Source: Caprimulgus europaeus
Taxonomy: Eukaryota > Chordata > Aves > Caprimulgiformes > Caprimulgidae
Direction of reading: 5' to 3'
Assembly: GCA_907165065.1 (NCBI GenBank)
Contig: OU015534.1
Span: forward strand, 8,377,686 to 8,441,685
Length of the DNA: 64,000 nt
Part shown: positions 1-10,500 of the stretch, in pieces
Position numbering within the stretch: the first letter of the stretch is position 1
Layout of the letters: every line of letters starts with the position of its first letter
Made by a program: the position numbers and the translations under genes
Notes under the pieces: generated by a model
The model's database searches: none
Told to the model about the DNA's origin: nothing
What the model saw: the letters and a program-made list of their open reading frames with translations, nothing else

Positions 1-1559
1 ATCAGTGGAGGACTTGTTGGAGTATTTTGCATGCATTATGTGGTTAGGATTGGCTTCTGTTCTGGATTTCTTTGGATAGAACAGTTCTGATGCAGTTTCT
101 TCTTCATCAAAGTAAGCATTCATTTGTCTAATTTACTATTTGTGAGTTTCTCTATGGCATGCATACAGAGGCAACCATGCATGAGAAATGTTAAGGTCAT
201 GTACAGAGAGATGCCTATTTCTTGTAAAATCACAGTGCACCTTCCTACATCTCAGGTTCATATAATTTAATATGGCAGAGAAAAAGGGACCTCCAGAGCC
301 ATGGGAAAAACTGGACATAAGTCTTTGAGAAAAATAGATTAGGTCATCCAGTTACCATAAGATACATGTAGATGTTTTCAGTAGCTGTTTGTCTTTCAGT
401 GTCATGGATGAGCCCATGATGATATACAGCCTTTGTGCTTGCTTAACATTCAGGAGATGCTTATGACAAATAGGGTCATGTAATGATGATGCTTACCAGA
501 TTTAGGAATATGTATTGCTACCATTACTTTAGAGGTCAGGTTTAGCATTTTGAACTTCAAATTAGGGTCCAATCATCTTCAATTCTACTGTAGGTTTTGG
601 GAAAATGTCTGTGAGGAATGAAAGATATGCAGAACTGTTTGGGGTTTGGGTTTTTTTTCACCTTAATTTGGTAATGCTGGAGCTAAGATTATTCCTTTTC
701 TTTATAGATTGTTGAATGACTCTGAAATACAGGAGCCTCAGATCAATTGTGCATATCAAAGAACTTGAATATGATCATGTTTGTGTTAAATAGGATTGAA
801 ATTCTCAGTAGTTACCTTGATTCTGAAACTAGATACTAACATGGGTAAATGATAGTTCATGACAATAGTTTCAAAGGCATTTTTTAATATTTTAATGTCT
901 ATAATGCTCTGCAAGTGAGCCAAGATATGCACTGAGAAGTGTCTTCATTCTGCTTAAAGTAATCTGCAACTACCTACTGCACTCAGTGAATTTTCACAAG
1001 TGATACTTGAGAACTTGTAGAATTTATAGTGTTACACTTACAGAATGGCTATTCAGCCCCTAAAAATTTGCAGTTCATTAAGACATCTATTTTAATAAAT
1101 CCCAAAATAATCTTTTTTTCCTTCATCCTGATCTGTCATGAAGACCTCCGAATGTGTCCTTTGGAAGAGATGAAACAGAGCAACTGTTGGAATTCAGGGA
1201 TACTAGAAAGGGGAAATGTCTTTTAGTCACATAATCCAAATATCTTGCTTAAATGTAGCTGCCATTGTTAAATTTCCTTGCTCATTGCAAGTGCCTAGTT
1301 GTTTTGGAAAGAGATGTATGTGCCTTTAGTTTCGCCCATCAGAGAGCTCTGAGACAAAATAATATTCAATCACGGTGTTAATCACAGCACAACAATTTCT
1401 AGTGAAGTGACTCTGTAGAGAATTTATTCTCCCATCTATGCAGGTGCACCTTTTAATGGGTGGTGTGTATACTCTTGTAAAACAATTGACTCCTTAGTAT
1501 TAAAATTACATGCCTGGGATTTTAACATAAAAACTGAAAAATTCCACTGTGCAAAACTG
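1..1559. other. Unannotated non-coding DNA
   Basis: AT-rich unique sequence with many stop codons in all frames. The only open frames are 60-65 codons, have no recognisable domain and sit without splice-site context. I see no repeat family, RNA gene or promoter that I can support. Confidence 0.6.
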
Positions 1560-1960
1560 ACTTAAACTCAATTTCCCTTTCCCCCTTTTACAATGTCAAG
1601 ATGCCCGAGTGCTCAAGTGACTGAATAAGTACTAAATATTTAATGCATGGAGGTTGCATTAACTGAGTCTTTGATCTGAAACTTCTTAAAAACATCTTAA
1701 AAGCCCTTCAAAAATGGGTTAGTATTTCATTACAGTCACTTAAAATAGATTTATTTTATCAACACATCCTGTCAGAAACCCCAAAGCCGTGATTAATAAC
1801 CTACAGCATTTTGACCAAAGCATCTCCTAATAATAGTTTCTTAGTGTATCAACAGATTGCCTATTGAGAGTAAGAAATAGCTGGCCCTGTCGCCTCTGTC
1901 TGGCACTTGCATGCATGTGGGGTTTCTCTGCTGAGAATTTGAGCAGGTATATAGCTTAGA
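1560..1960. promoter_or_regulatory. Candidate conserved non-coding element
   Basis: This stretch is free of recognisable repeats, retains several CpGs (for example GCCCGAG, AGCCGTG and TGTCGCC) in an otherwise CpG-poor background, and carries homeodomain-type AT-rich sites such as GTGATTAATAAC near 1790. Such composition is typical of vertebrate developmental enhancers, but this is inference: conservation was not measured. It could equally be ordinary unique sequence. Confidence 0.25.
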
Positions 1961-3051
1961 ATCCGGAGTGGGATTCTGCACATTTAATGCTATTCAAACA
2001 GAACATCTCTCATTTAATTCTGAGATTAAATTATTTTTTTCCTTCTTCATGGAATACATTTAGTAGGACAGTTTTGTGCAGTTGTTTTTGTGTAGTAGTA
2101 TTTACAAGTACTTGGGCAACATGAGCAATGGGTTAGATTGATAATTAATATCATCCTGGGAAAATCCTACTTGTTTTTAATCTGTGTAGTGAGATTTAAG
2201 AGCACCTCTGACTGTGCCATGACTCTGTCCTTTAGAATTTTTTCATTGTTTAAGGATAACAGACTACATTGTGATAATTTGTGAGTATCTGCTAGATGTG
2301 TAGCAAACAGAAGCACACACAGAAGCAGTTTTCTATATGATGAATTTCCATGGCATGCAGCAGACCTTTCATGAGAGAACTTGACTCATTTGGATCTATC
2401 TTCCCCCCTTGTTGTCGATTTCCTTCTCAATGGCTTTGTGCACCTGTAGATCCCACTCTTGAAATTCCCACTGTTGTTGTCCTAACACAACATGTTGTGT
2501 CCTAACACAACATGAACACACATCTTAGGATCTTAAATGATTAATCACAAACCACCTGGTCACTCTGGTGCTGAATTTTGAAATGTAGTTCTGAGTTCAT
2601 CTGTTTTTAGCTCATGCCCATCTTAATTCATACTTGCTTAATCGGTGGAAAGAAAGCTGAAAGATCAGTTTAAAAACTGTTTCTGTCTCCCCAGGAATTA
2701 GTAGATGAAAGCAAAATGTTTCCTAAGATAAAAAAGGAAATTAAACACTAGGTTCTGAGCTCACTGTAGGATCATATGTAGTCATTTGCCATTATTTTCT
2801 CAAAGCAAAAGGTAAGGATTTCTTCTTGAGTCTCCCACAGTACTAGTGAAAGGCACATGGCTACACCCCCATGAACCACTTTGAAAATAAATTTTTTGTG
2901 TCTTAAGGGAAATGTGCCTTTGTCAGTCTATAGCTTGTGTAGAAGATGTTTTGCATATAAAATTCACATGTAGATTGAATCCTGTTGTATAAAGCAAGGC
3001 TGGTTTTCTGTGGAGTTCTTTTGTAGTATCAACATTAAAAGGGTTGTTATA
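1961..3051. other. Unannotated non-coding DNA
   Basis: Apart from the short tandem and palindromic repeat at 2477-2514 (listed separately) I see unique AT-rich DNA. A TGATTAATCA homeodomain/HNF1-like palindrome with an AACCACC (RUNX-like) motif just 3' of it lies near 2537-2557. No coding or RNA gene is supported. Confidence 0.55.
2477..2514. repeat. 20-bp tandem duplication with embedded 16-bp perfect palindrome
   Basis: The 10-mer CCTAACACAA occurs at 2481-2490 and again at 2501-2510, so the unit is 20 bp. Between the two copies lies ACACAACATGTTGTGT (2485-2500), which equals its own reverse complement. The array is only about two units long. It could be a replication-slippage product seeded by the palindrome. 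Confidence 0.8.
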
Positions 3052-3105
3052 AATAAAAGTGGAATATAATTATAAATGCCCTTCTGAGGAAAAAAAAAAA
3101 AAAAA
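3052..3105 (+). other. AATAAA hexamer followed by A16 tract (possible retrocopy 3' end)
   Basis: An AATAAA hexamer at 3052-3057 is followed 32 bases later by sixteen A residues (3090-3105). This is the spacing expected for the genomic copy of a polyadenylated transcript, such as a processed pseudogene or other retroposed 3' UTR. No recognisable open frame lies upstream and I could not find flanking direct repeats by eye. A chance combination in AT-rich DNA is the main alternative. Confidence 0.25.
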
Positions 3106-3523
3106 TCCTTGATTACCTTTGAATTCTTTTGCCCTTTAAAAAGGTTATATTTAACTGGTTCAGTTTCTTACTTGATGTTTCGGTTCCCAAGGGAAATCAA
3201 CCTCCAGTACGAACTGTTTCAATTGGTTTACATGACTTTACTTTGTGTCTTGCATTTGTTAACAGACAGGTTATATAACACTGCAGGCTAAATATACATT
3301 GCTCCGTTTTCAGCTGCAGTTGGTACTGCTGTGTTCGGAGGGATGACTAGAGAAGTGGGCAATGGTTTTCAAAAGTTCTGCTGAAATTAACCCCGCCTGA
3401 TAATATCATAAGCTGCTTGTAAGTAGAGACTTCAGGAGCAATGTGAGGCTATAAATCTTAAACCATAAAAATATATTTACTATTGATGTGTTATCTTTCA
3501 TCCATGTTTTTTTATGACCAAAA
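3106..3523. other. Unannotated non-coding DNA
   Basis: Unique AT-rich sequence between the A16 tract and the MITE-like relic. It contains one 60-codon open frame at 3109-3291 with no recognisable homology. Nothing else is supported. Confidence 0.55.
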
Positions 3524-3645
3524 AGAAGTGGGTAAAATTCTGCCCTTATTCCCAATGGCATAAAATCTGTGGAAGCGCTATTGACTGGAACAGATATTCC
3601 TTGAGTTACTGATGTTGTAACTGAGAAAGTAATTGGAGCACGTGT
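3524..3645. mobile_element. Decayed MITE-like repeat (Chompy-type)
   Basis: The segment runs GGTAAAATTCTGCCCTTA at its left side, then a CAATGGCATAAAATC / CTATTGACTGGAAC core, and ends GTAACTGAGAAAGTAATTGG. This order (AAATTCTG start, central ATTGACTTCAATGG-like core, TGTAACTGAGA near the right end) matches what I recall of the palindromic MITEs common in crocodilians, turtles and birds. The copy is heavily diverged and its inverted termini are no longer obvious, so family assignment is tentative. It has no coding capacity. Confidence 0.35.
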
Positions 3646-4639
3646 GCACTGCCTCACTGAAATGCAGGCAGCTGAATTCTAGGGGGATATTTTCCATTTC
3701 TAGGTAGTTTGGTGTTGAACAGCTTTAGATTCATTATTCTTCTATTTCCATCAAGTGATGCTTTCCTGGTAGAGGAGAAGATGAAAGGACCTTTTAAAAA
3801 AATATCAATAAGAAAAAAAAGAAAGAAAAAAGGGTTTCATCCAGGCTTTTTTATAGTCACTGATCAATAGCCCCACGAGAGTGCTGTATTTAGAGAAGAA
3901 AGGCAAGCTAGTGAGAATCTTAACTAACTAGCAGGAAGTTGATTGTAGCATCTTGGTGTTCCAGGAACTGATGAGAGAGGAGGAAACATTTATGCTGAGA
4001 ATCAGCAAAAGCAGGAAAATACTATACCATTATATACTATGCCTATTGCATTTCACAAGTCCAGCATACTGCACATAGGCTTTGGAGACAAATTTAACTA
4101 GTTTTGTCGATTGCACGGCATAAAACCTGGAAAGGGATGGACAATGAGATATGGCAAATGATATTTTGATTCGGTATACAATAATGTTTGTATTTGAGAT
4201 GCTGCATTTGTGGCAGAAATGGGAGTAAATTATTGTAGAGGTTGGCAACTATCTGTATGACCCTTGTGCTATAAGGTGGCAAACGGTGGGTATCCACCAG
4301 ACATTGTCCTGGCAGCTAATTCCATGCAGTAGGCAATATGGAGCCATCATCTTTACCTATATGAATTCACAAAGCTCAACTAAAGCTTGTTGTGTTTCAT
4401 TATTGTACAGCTTGGATGTCAGAGCTGGAGAAACTTTAGGGCCTTGTTTCTGTGTTGAATTGATTTTTTAAAAATTTTCTTCTTTCTCTATTAAAAATGC
4501 ATATTCTACCCAGGATGATTACTAGAGATTTTTGGAGGACTACGGAGCAAGCTTAACTACCTGTATATTTCTTTAGAGTCACTAGTGCTCTTGGCAGGCA
4601 CTGTTATTTTTGCAGTCACTTACTGACTGCATTTTTTTA
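3646..4639. other. Unannotated non-coding DNA
   Basis: Unique AT-rich DNA, including an A/AG-rich patch at about 3797-3832. Short open frames at 4030-4297 (minus) and 4286-4471 (plus) overlap one another and show no domain. No repeat family is recognised. Confidence 0.55.
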
Positions 4640-4720
4640 AATAAAGATTTTGTGCTTATTTAGTGTTAGATTGAAAAAAAAAAAACACCAAACAAACCCC
4701 ACAAACAAAAACCAAACCAA
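4640..4720 (+). other. AATAAA plus A-rich tail (possible retrocopy 3' end)
   Basis: AATAAA at 4640-4645 is followed 28 bases later by twelve A residues (4674-4685) that grade into an A/C-rich low-complexity tail to about 4720. The distance suits a retroposed polyadenylated RNA. The sequence 5' of it (about 4480-4640) has no open frame I recognise. Without flanking repeats or a known parent gene this stays a weak candidate. Confidence 0.25.
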
Positions 4721-5738
4721 TTACTTTAGATTTCAACATATAATAAAATAACATTATTTTTTAAAAGGTCCTTCCAGAACACTTTTTTCTGTCTTTTCTC
4801 CCTGTTCCCCCTCCCCCAAGTTTATTCCTCTGTTTCACTGTGAGCATGTCTTGTCTTGCCTTGCCTTTAGGCTGAATAAACTCCTGTACCACATCTCCTA
4901 TGCGAAACTCATACAGTGACAGATTTATCTTTCATTAACTCTTTCAAAATCTTCTTTTAAGTATTATTATAATTTGTTTGCATGCTTTTTTCTGCAAATT
5001 AAGTTTATTTAAAGTTTTTTAAGAGGCAGAAATAAGTCCATTTCTATCTTCATTCTGGTTTACTCTATGCCTGAAATTATTCTATGTTCAGGATTAGTGG
5101 TTAAGACACTGATGTTAGACTTCTAAGACAGTCAGAAATTTTGAATTATATTTGCAGTTCTGGAGTTTTTGTGTCTATTTTTAGCAAAACACGGGCATGC
5201 TTTGTAGGATTTTTTTTCTGTGCGTCTGTTAAGATTTGCACAGGAAGTTTGAATTGGAATGAGGAAATATTCACTCTGATGCATAATGGTGTGATCCCCT
5301 TCACAGCCACATGCTTCATAGTTGGGTCTTTTTGCTCATGCTGTTTTGCATATGAACATTTATCATGCAATAAATTGATTTTCCTGTCTGCTGTCCCCAT
5401 CTTCTTAAGCCTTCTTATTACTGCAGAGTTGATTCTGCTCTTCCTTACTTGTCCTATGTATAATCTCTTTGTCATGACTAACTTTAGTTTTGACACATTT
5501 TGTAATTCTTAGCTAAATGATGGTTGCATTTTAAAATGTGATCACTCAAAGCTCTCTTCAGGTAAGCTATTGACTACTTGTTTCCTTTAGGGAATTTGTT
5601 TTAGTTCTTTAGGTTCTGAGCAATTTTTTTTATTCAACAAACTGTTGTAACAGCTATCTTTGTCCAAGAAACTTTTCAACACTTAAAAGATTGGACTGTA
5701 ATCTTTTATGCAGAAAGGGACTTACCAAAATATGGTAA
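4721..5738. other. Unannotated non-coding DNA with overlapping chance open frames
   Basis: Two open frames face each other over the same bases: 123 codons at 5141-5512 on the plus strand and 116 codons at 5146-5496 on the minus strand. The plus frame is rich in Phe, Leu, Ile and Cys, as translated AT-rich DNA usually is, and neither matches a family I know. A mirrored pair arises when few stop triplets occur on either strand and is not evidence of a gene. The rest is unique sequence. Confidence 0.55.
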
Positions 5739-5743
5739 GACTA

Positions 5744-6307
5744 TGTCTTGGTTTAGTCAGTTGTTCTATCACCCAATGATCCCTTTCCACCTGAGAAAGG
5801 GAATCAGGAAAAGGAAAGGAGACCCATGGGTTGAAATGAGAACAGATCCAATGAAATAATAATAAGAACTAATATTAATACTAGTATAAAATACACAAAG
5901 TTGTACTCGGCCAACAAAAGTGTGATAGTGACAAGTGGGAGAGTAGGCCTTGGGAGCAGAATGATAGGCAAGACCCTCCAGGGATGAAGGCCATTGAGGA
6001 GGAGCATTGTCCCCCACAAACTTTCCAACTTATAGTGAAAATGACATTTATGGTATGGAATACTTCTCTTGGCCAGCTTGGGTGAGCTGTCCTGGCTTTT
6101 ACTCCTCCTAGCCTTAGCACCTGGCTAACAGTAAACTGCTAAAAACCTTGATCACTATGGAAACCCACACACCATGGCTGGCCACAAACTAAATCAAAGT
6201 GTCTTATTAGCTTTGTTCTCACCAAGTTGGGTGCTGCAGTCATCTTAAAATGCAGCTTTTCTGACAGAGAATTATTTTTATGGTTCTATTCCAGAGAAAC
6301 CAGGACA
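5744..6307 (-). mobile_element. Solo LTR of an avian endogenous retrovirus, older copy
   Basis: Read on the minus strand, the element begins TGTCCTGGTTTCTCTGGAAT and ends AACCAAGACA, the TG...CA termini of a bird ERV LTR family. Inside, in order, are the GGCCAAGAGAAGTATTCC region, a TATA-like box (CTTATA on plus at 6029-6034), a TTATTATTATT stretch, a CAACCCATGGG block and the terminal GACTAAACC. Length is about 564 bp, usual for this LTR. The flanks are GACTA (5739-5743) and GACTG (6308-6312), a 5-bp target-site duplication with one mismatch. No internal retroviral genes lie on either side, so this is a recombined solo LTR. It shares ends and layout with the LTR at 29461-30028 but is more diverged, hence probably older or another subfamily. 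Confidence 0.8.
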
Positions 6308-6312
6308 GACTG

Positions 6313-7689
6313 TTACTACAAAATCTTAGCTGAGAATTAACTTTATTCTTGTATGTGGCATCTCTGTATGGCTTATGTTCTGGATTGCATTTGATGGTGC
6401 AACTTGTTCAGCTAACTTGGTGAAGAATAGAAATCTGCATTGAGAAAAAATGTTGCTAGTTTTTTACATAGTTGTTACTTTAATCGATATCAGAGTAGTA
6501 AAGATTCGGTGTGATTAAGGCTTTCTCAGTCTCCGTCTGTCTGTAAAGACACTTCCTTGTCTAGGTTCAGTAAGCGACCTGAAGGTCTGTAACAGCATCT
6601 GGGCTCTTTATTGCTTTTAACTTCTCCTTCAGCTCTTTTTGCTGTGTCAGCCAAAGTGTTTACAACTTACCCTTTTTACTATTCAGCATCACCCCAAAAT
6701 CAATTTTGCCCACTTACTCCCTACTTTGATTTGCTGTCCTTGCAGACCAGGTATCCTGGTAAGCAAATTGTTGTTTGGTTTTCATCAAGCTTTTGGTATT
6801 TGGAAGTGGATTTCTGTAATTTATTTCAGAAGTAACTAGTATTATTTACTTTTTTTTCTACTTTGTTTAAAATTGTTTCATGTCAACTGTCATTCAGGAG
6901 AGTAACTTGGGAACAGGAATTCTTAATAATTTTTATTCTTCATCATTTTCATTAATATTGCTTTAACATTCAACCTGTAGCTAGAGTAATAGCATGTAGA
7001 CTCTGTGGTTTTAATGCACTTTGCATCAGTGTTAACTTTGTGTGTGCAGAAAATATCCCCTCAACCTTCAAAAGCAAAATAGTTTTATTTGTGGACATAT
7101 GGGAGTTAAATTTTCTTTGCCTTACAGTTTTCATTAGAGAGAGGCTTACTGGTACCATGGCAGAATACTCAAATAAGCATTCTAATGTTGAATAAAGGTC
7201 AACACACTGGAATTTGAAACCATTAATCCTTTTGCTCTTAAAGCAGGCAGAACTTTTACAGACTGAATACATATTAAATAGTACTCTTAAAGTTCTGAAG
7301 AGGAGAACCATACCTTCATGTTACCAATTTGGATTTCTAGAACTTTTTATCTTCTGTTGTTTTAAGCAAAATAAGTTTTGGAGTGTTTTTGGGGGATGTG
7401 TTTTTTCAATATTATTTTATTATTTCCCATTGTTCTAATGGGAAAGGGTATTTCTGAGTTCAGAGAGCTATGGACAGAGAGTCCTCAGTGTACAAAAAGA
7501 TCATGTGTAGTGGAGACAATGCCAATAATTTCAGGTCGCAATGATTGTATCAGTCTCAGGGTGTAGAGGCCCTCCTGCTCAGATGAAAAGAAGTTCAGAC
7601 TCACTTTAAATTAATTTCTGGGCTTTGAACAGTTGTGGCAGCCCTCTAGGACATCACAGACTGTTAAATTAAACCTGTATTGCCTTGTG
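6313..7689. other. Unannotated non-coding DNA
   Basis: Unique AT-rich sequence. Open frames at 6611-6839 (two overlapping plus frames), 6970-7311 (minus, 113 codons) and 7214-7566 overlap each other and show no domain. I see no repeat until the LINE-like remnants begin near 7690. Confidence 0.55.
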
Positions 7690-7860
7690 TTGAACTTTTA
7701 ACCTACGTATGACTGAACCCTGTCTTTTGGGAAGTCATCCAGTCTTGTTTTCAAGGCATCAGGAAACAGAATATCTACTGTTTCCTTTGGTAATTTGTTC
7801 CAGTGTCTTATTACTCTCACTGTTAAAAATATAAATCTAATTTTTAGTTGAATTAATCTG
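7690..7860 (-). mobile_element. CR1-type LINE 3' fragment (minus strand)
   Basis: The plus strand carries the order GGAAGTCATCCAGTCTTG, GGTAATTTGTTCCAGTGTC, TTACTCTCACTGTTAAAAAT, which is the antisense of the C-terminal ORF2/3' region of CR1-type LINEs as I remember them from birds and turtles. It has the same orientation as the larger remnant starting at about 8200 but repeats a region that also occurs there, so it may be a second, separately inserted copy. It is strongly decayed and non-coding. Confidence 0.5.
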
Positions 7861-7865
7861 GGATT

Positions 7866-7886
7866 ATTTATTTATTTATTTATTTT
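7866..7886. repeat. (ATTT)n microsatellite
   Basis: About five tandem ATTT units directly read from the sequence. It sits just beyond the CR1-like fragment ending near 7860. Short enough to be a neutral slippage product. Confidence 0.9.
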
Positions 7887-8199
7887 CCTCTGGAAGCTAA
7901 TTTTTTTACTGCAAGATTAAGAAATAATTTATTTTGATGCAAGGGGAAGGGAAGTTGATGTAATGCAACAGATTGTAGTACTTGATTCTCACTTCAAGGT
8001 ATTTTATTCAGCCCTCAGGTATTTTCTGTGGCTTCTTGCTGCATCTATTTTAATTTCTCAGTATATTTTAAAAAATATAGGTTCTAGTTTTAGATAATTT
8101 TATTCAGATTTAAAAATATTATATCTGAAAAAATGAGGTATTTAACCCTATTCACTGCTCCCTGAATAGAACGTTCAAGGATCTCATTGCTGGGATGTT

Positions 8200-9620
8200 T
8201 CAGTGGGACTCATGGAATCAAAAGAGTGGGAAGGACCTTCGGGTAATCTTGATCAGCCTTCCTGCATAGCAGGATCAGCATTTATTCTGGACAGATTTCT
8301 GTGTTCTTTCTGACAGCTTTTTCCAGGAGTATTCCAGAACTTCCATAGACAATCTGTCTTCTCTACACTTTACTGCTTCTTACTACTTGACAGTTTTTTT
8401 TCCTAAAATATAACCTCAATTTCCCTGGCTGCTCTTTAAGTCATTTATGTCTTGTCCTATCTAACATCAACACAAAGAGCAGTTCAGGGATTTTGTGGTT
8501 TGTGGAAATTTTTTTGGTTTTATTTGTTTGTGGCTTTTTTTTAATCAACTTTTACTTATATCCATAATTCTTTTTCTTCTTTAACAACCCTAATTCTTAC
8601 TTATAGTCATATTTTCTAAACTATAATTTTCTTCTGGATTAGCCTCCTTGTTTTTTAGAGGTACAGTTCCTCACACTGGGTGAAATAATGCAGCTGCAGC
8701 TTTACCAGTGCTGAGTAGAAGGATTATTCTGTGACTTGCAAGCTATACCTAATATATGCATTGCAGTAGAACATTTGTCTTTTCTAGAGTAGAGTGATGT
8801 TGTTGATTGATTACCTAGCTTGTGGTCCATAACAACTTCTCCTTTTCTACAGAATGGCTACCAAGTCAGTGGTTTTCTATCCCAAGCAGTTAATTATTCT
8901 TGGCTAAATACAGTACTTTTCACGTATCCCTACTGAACAAGCACTACGGCTTCCAAATCAGGTCTTTAAAATTTCCAAGGTTATTCTGAATTCTGGTCTC
9001 TTGTCCAGTGTATTTATAATGCCTACAAGGAGGATATTGTTACAGCAAGTATGTTTCTAATGTTATTTTCTAAGTCATTAATCAAAATACTAAATGCTAC
9101 CAGACCTAGGGGAGTCTCACACAGATTCTCCCTTTGAGATATCTTCACGCCGATAGGAACATTGCTAACCACTCCCTGAGTATGATTTTCTGAATCCGTG
9201 TTGCACCCACTTTGTACTATTTTCATCTGAATTATGCTTCCATGGTTTGCTTAGAAGATTATTATGTGAAAGAGAATCAAAAATAGTCCTAAGTACATAT
9301 GACATCTGATGCTTTTCCTTTGTCCACAAGGCCTGTTACCCTATCAGGGAAGAAAATTAGATTGCTTTGACGTGATTGTTCTTGACAAATCCATGTTGGA
9401 TGTTATACATGTCCTCATTACCTTCCAGGCTGTTACAAAGAGTTTGGCTATTTGTTTCAGTAGTTTTCCATGAATTGAAGATAAGCTGATTGGCCTAAAA
9501 TTATCAGACTTGCTTTTTTTTAAAAAAAATTATAAAAAAATAATCCTTTTTAAAGATTACACTTGCCCTTTTTTGGTCTTCTAGTTTATCCATTGTCCTT
9601 TTTAAGTTTTCAAAGGTAAG
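8200..9620 (-). mobile_element. Ancient CR1-type LINE with reverse-transcriptase remnant
   Basis: On the minus strand the end nearest 8200 has the CR1 3' signature AGGTCCTTCCCACTC followed by GATTCCATGAG. Further 5' (higher coordinates), stretches match ORF2 antisense blocks I know from amniote CR1 copies: TAGCTTGTGGTCCATAAC near 8820, TTCTAAGTCATTAATCAAAA near 9070, and GACAAATCCATGTTGGATG near 9390. Translating the minus strand near 9417-9490 gives FRPISLSSIHGKLLKQI, the reverse-transcriptase motif usually written YRPISLTSIPGK. At 9023-9226 the minus strand reads LGLVAFSILINDLENN, the LGPVLFNIFINDL block. Frameshifts and stops separate these pieces and no intact FADD box is visible. The copy is 5'-truncated or fragmented and inactive. 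It is not a cellular gene. Confidence 0.8.
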
Positions 9621-10500
9621 CCCTAATGACTTTGAGATTCTTAGTTGGCTCTTTAAGTACTATTGAATTAAATTAATTAGACTCAGCTTGTTTAAAAGCA
9701 TTCACCTTACCTAAGTATTCTGTATGTTGTACTTCCCTGTTTGAGGTTCAAGTCTGGCCCTTTACCAGCGATATTTATTGTAATAGCTACGTGATTGCAA
9801 TTCACCTTATATTAAAGACTGAGATGAAAAAAAAAAATTATTAGCCTTTTTGACATCTTCCATAATGTTTAATTCCTTTCTTTAGCAGTGGACTAGCCTT
9901 TTCCTTTATATCCTTCTTACTAGAGTATCTATACAGTGGTTTTTATTACCCTTTCTCTTGGTATTTGCATCTCATCTTATGTATACTCATTTGGATTTTT
10001 TATTTTTATCCCTACCAGATGGGTAGTTCCTTTCTACTGCTATATCAATCCTTGTTTTGTAGGTGTAGTCTGTGTTTTTATTTATAAATGTATAACTTCA
10101 TATTTCCATCTAACTCACGCACAGTTTGAACTGGCCCAAATAACATAGTGACCTAGTTTCTGTGATTAACCTGCCCCTCATCATTGTCCAAAGCTCCAGC
10201 TGTCTGTCTTGTCCATAGATGACAGCTGTAGTACATCCACCTTTTCGTCTAGATCCTCAATTAAAAGATTGGACAGTGTTAGGGTAACATCTATTTTTGT
10301 GGATTTCCATCAAAAACATCTGCATTACATGTTAATTCTTTAATTACTAGTTCTGGGGAATTTCCTTTAATTAGCTCTTCATACATTGAACATATGCTTC
10401 ATTGAATTTATGGAATTACTGGTTTTTAAATCCTACTGACATTTTGAAGTAAGTCAAAAGCTTCATGAAATTATTTCTGCAGAAATCAGATGCATATTTT
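9621..10500 (-). mobile_element. Probable further LINE remnant (minus strand)
   Basis: Several stretches resemble the antisense of upstream ORF2 sequence of CR1-like LINEs, among them AAGACTGAGATGAA followed by TTATTAGCCTTTTTGACATC (9819-9856), and CTAGATCCTCAATTAAAAGA with GGACAGTGTTAGGG (about 10250-10282). The latter resembles a block also present near 9070, so a second LINE copy in the same orientation may be nested here. Divergence is too high to set boundaries by eye. Part of it could be unique DNA. Confidence 0.35.

Noticed and set aside
5141-5512. Overlapping 123- and 116-codon frames on opposite strands
   Set aside because: Mirrored frames arise from local scarcity of stop triplets. 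Neither peptide resembles a known family.
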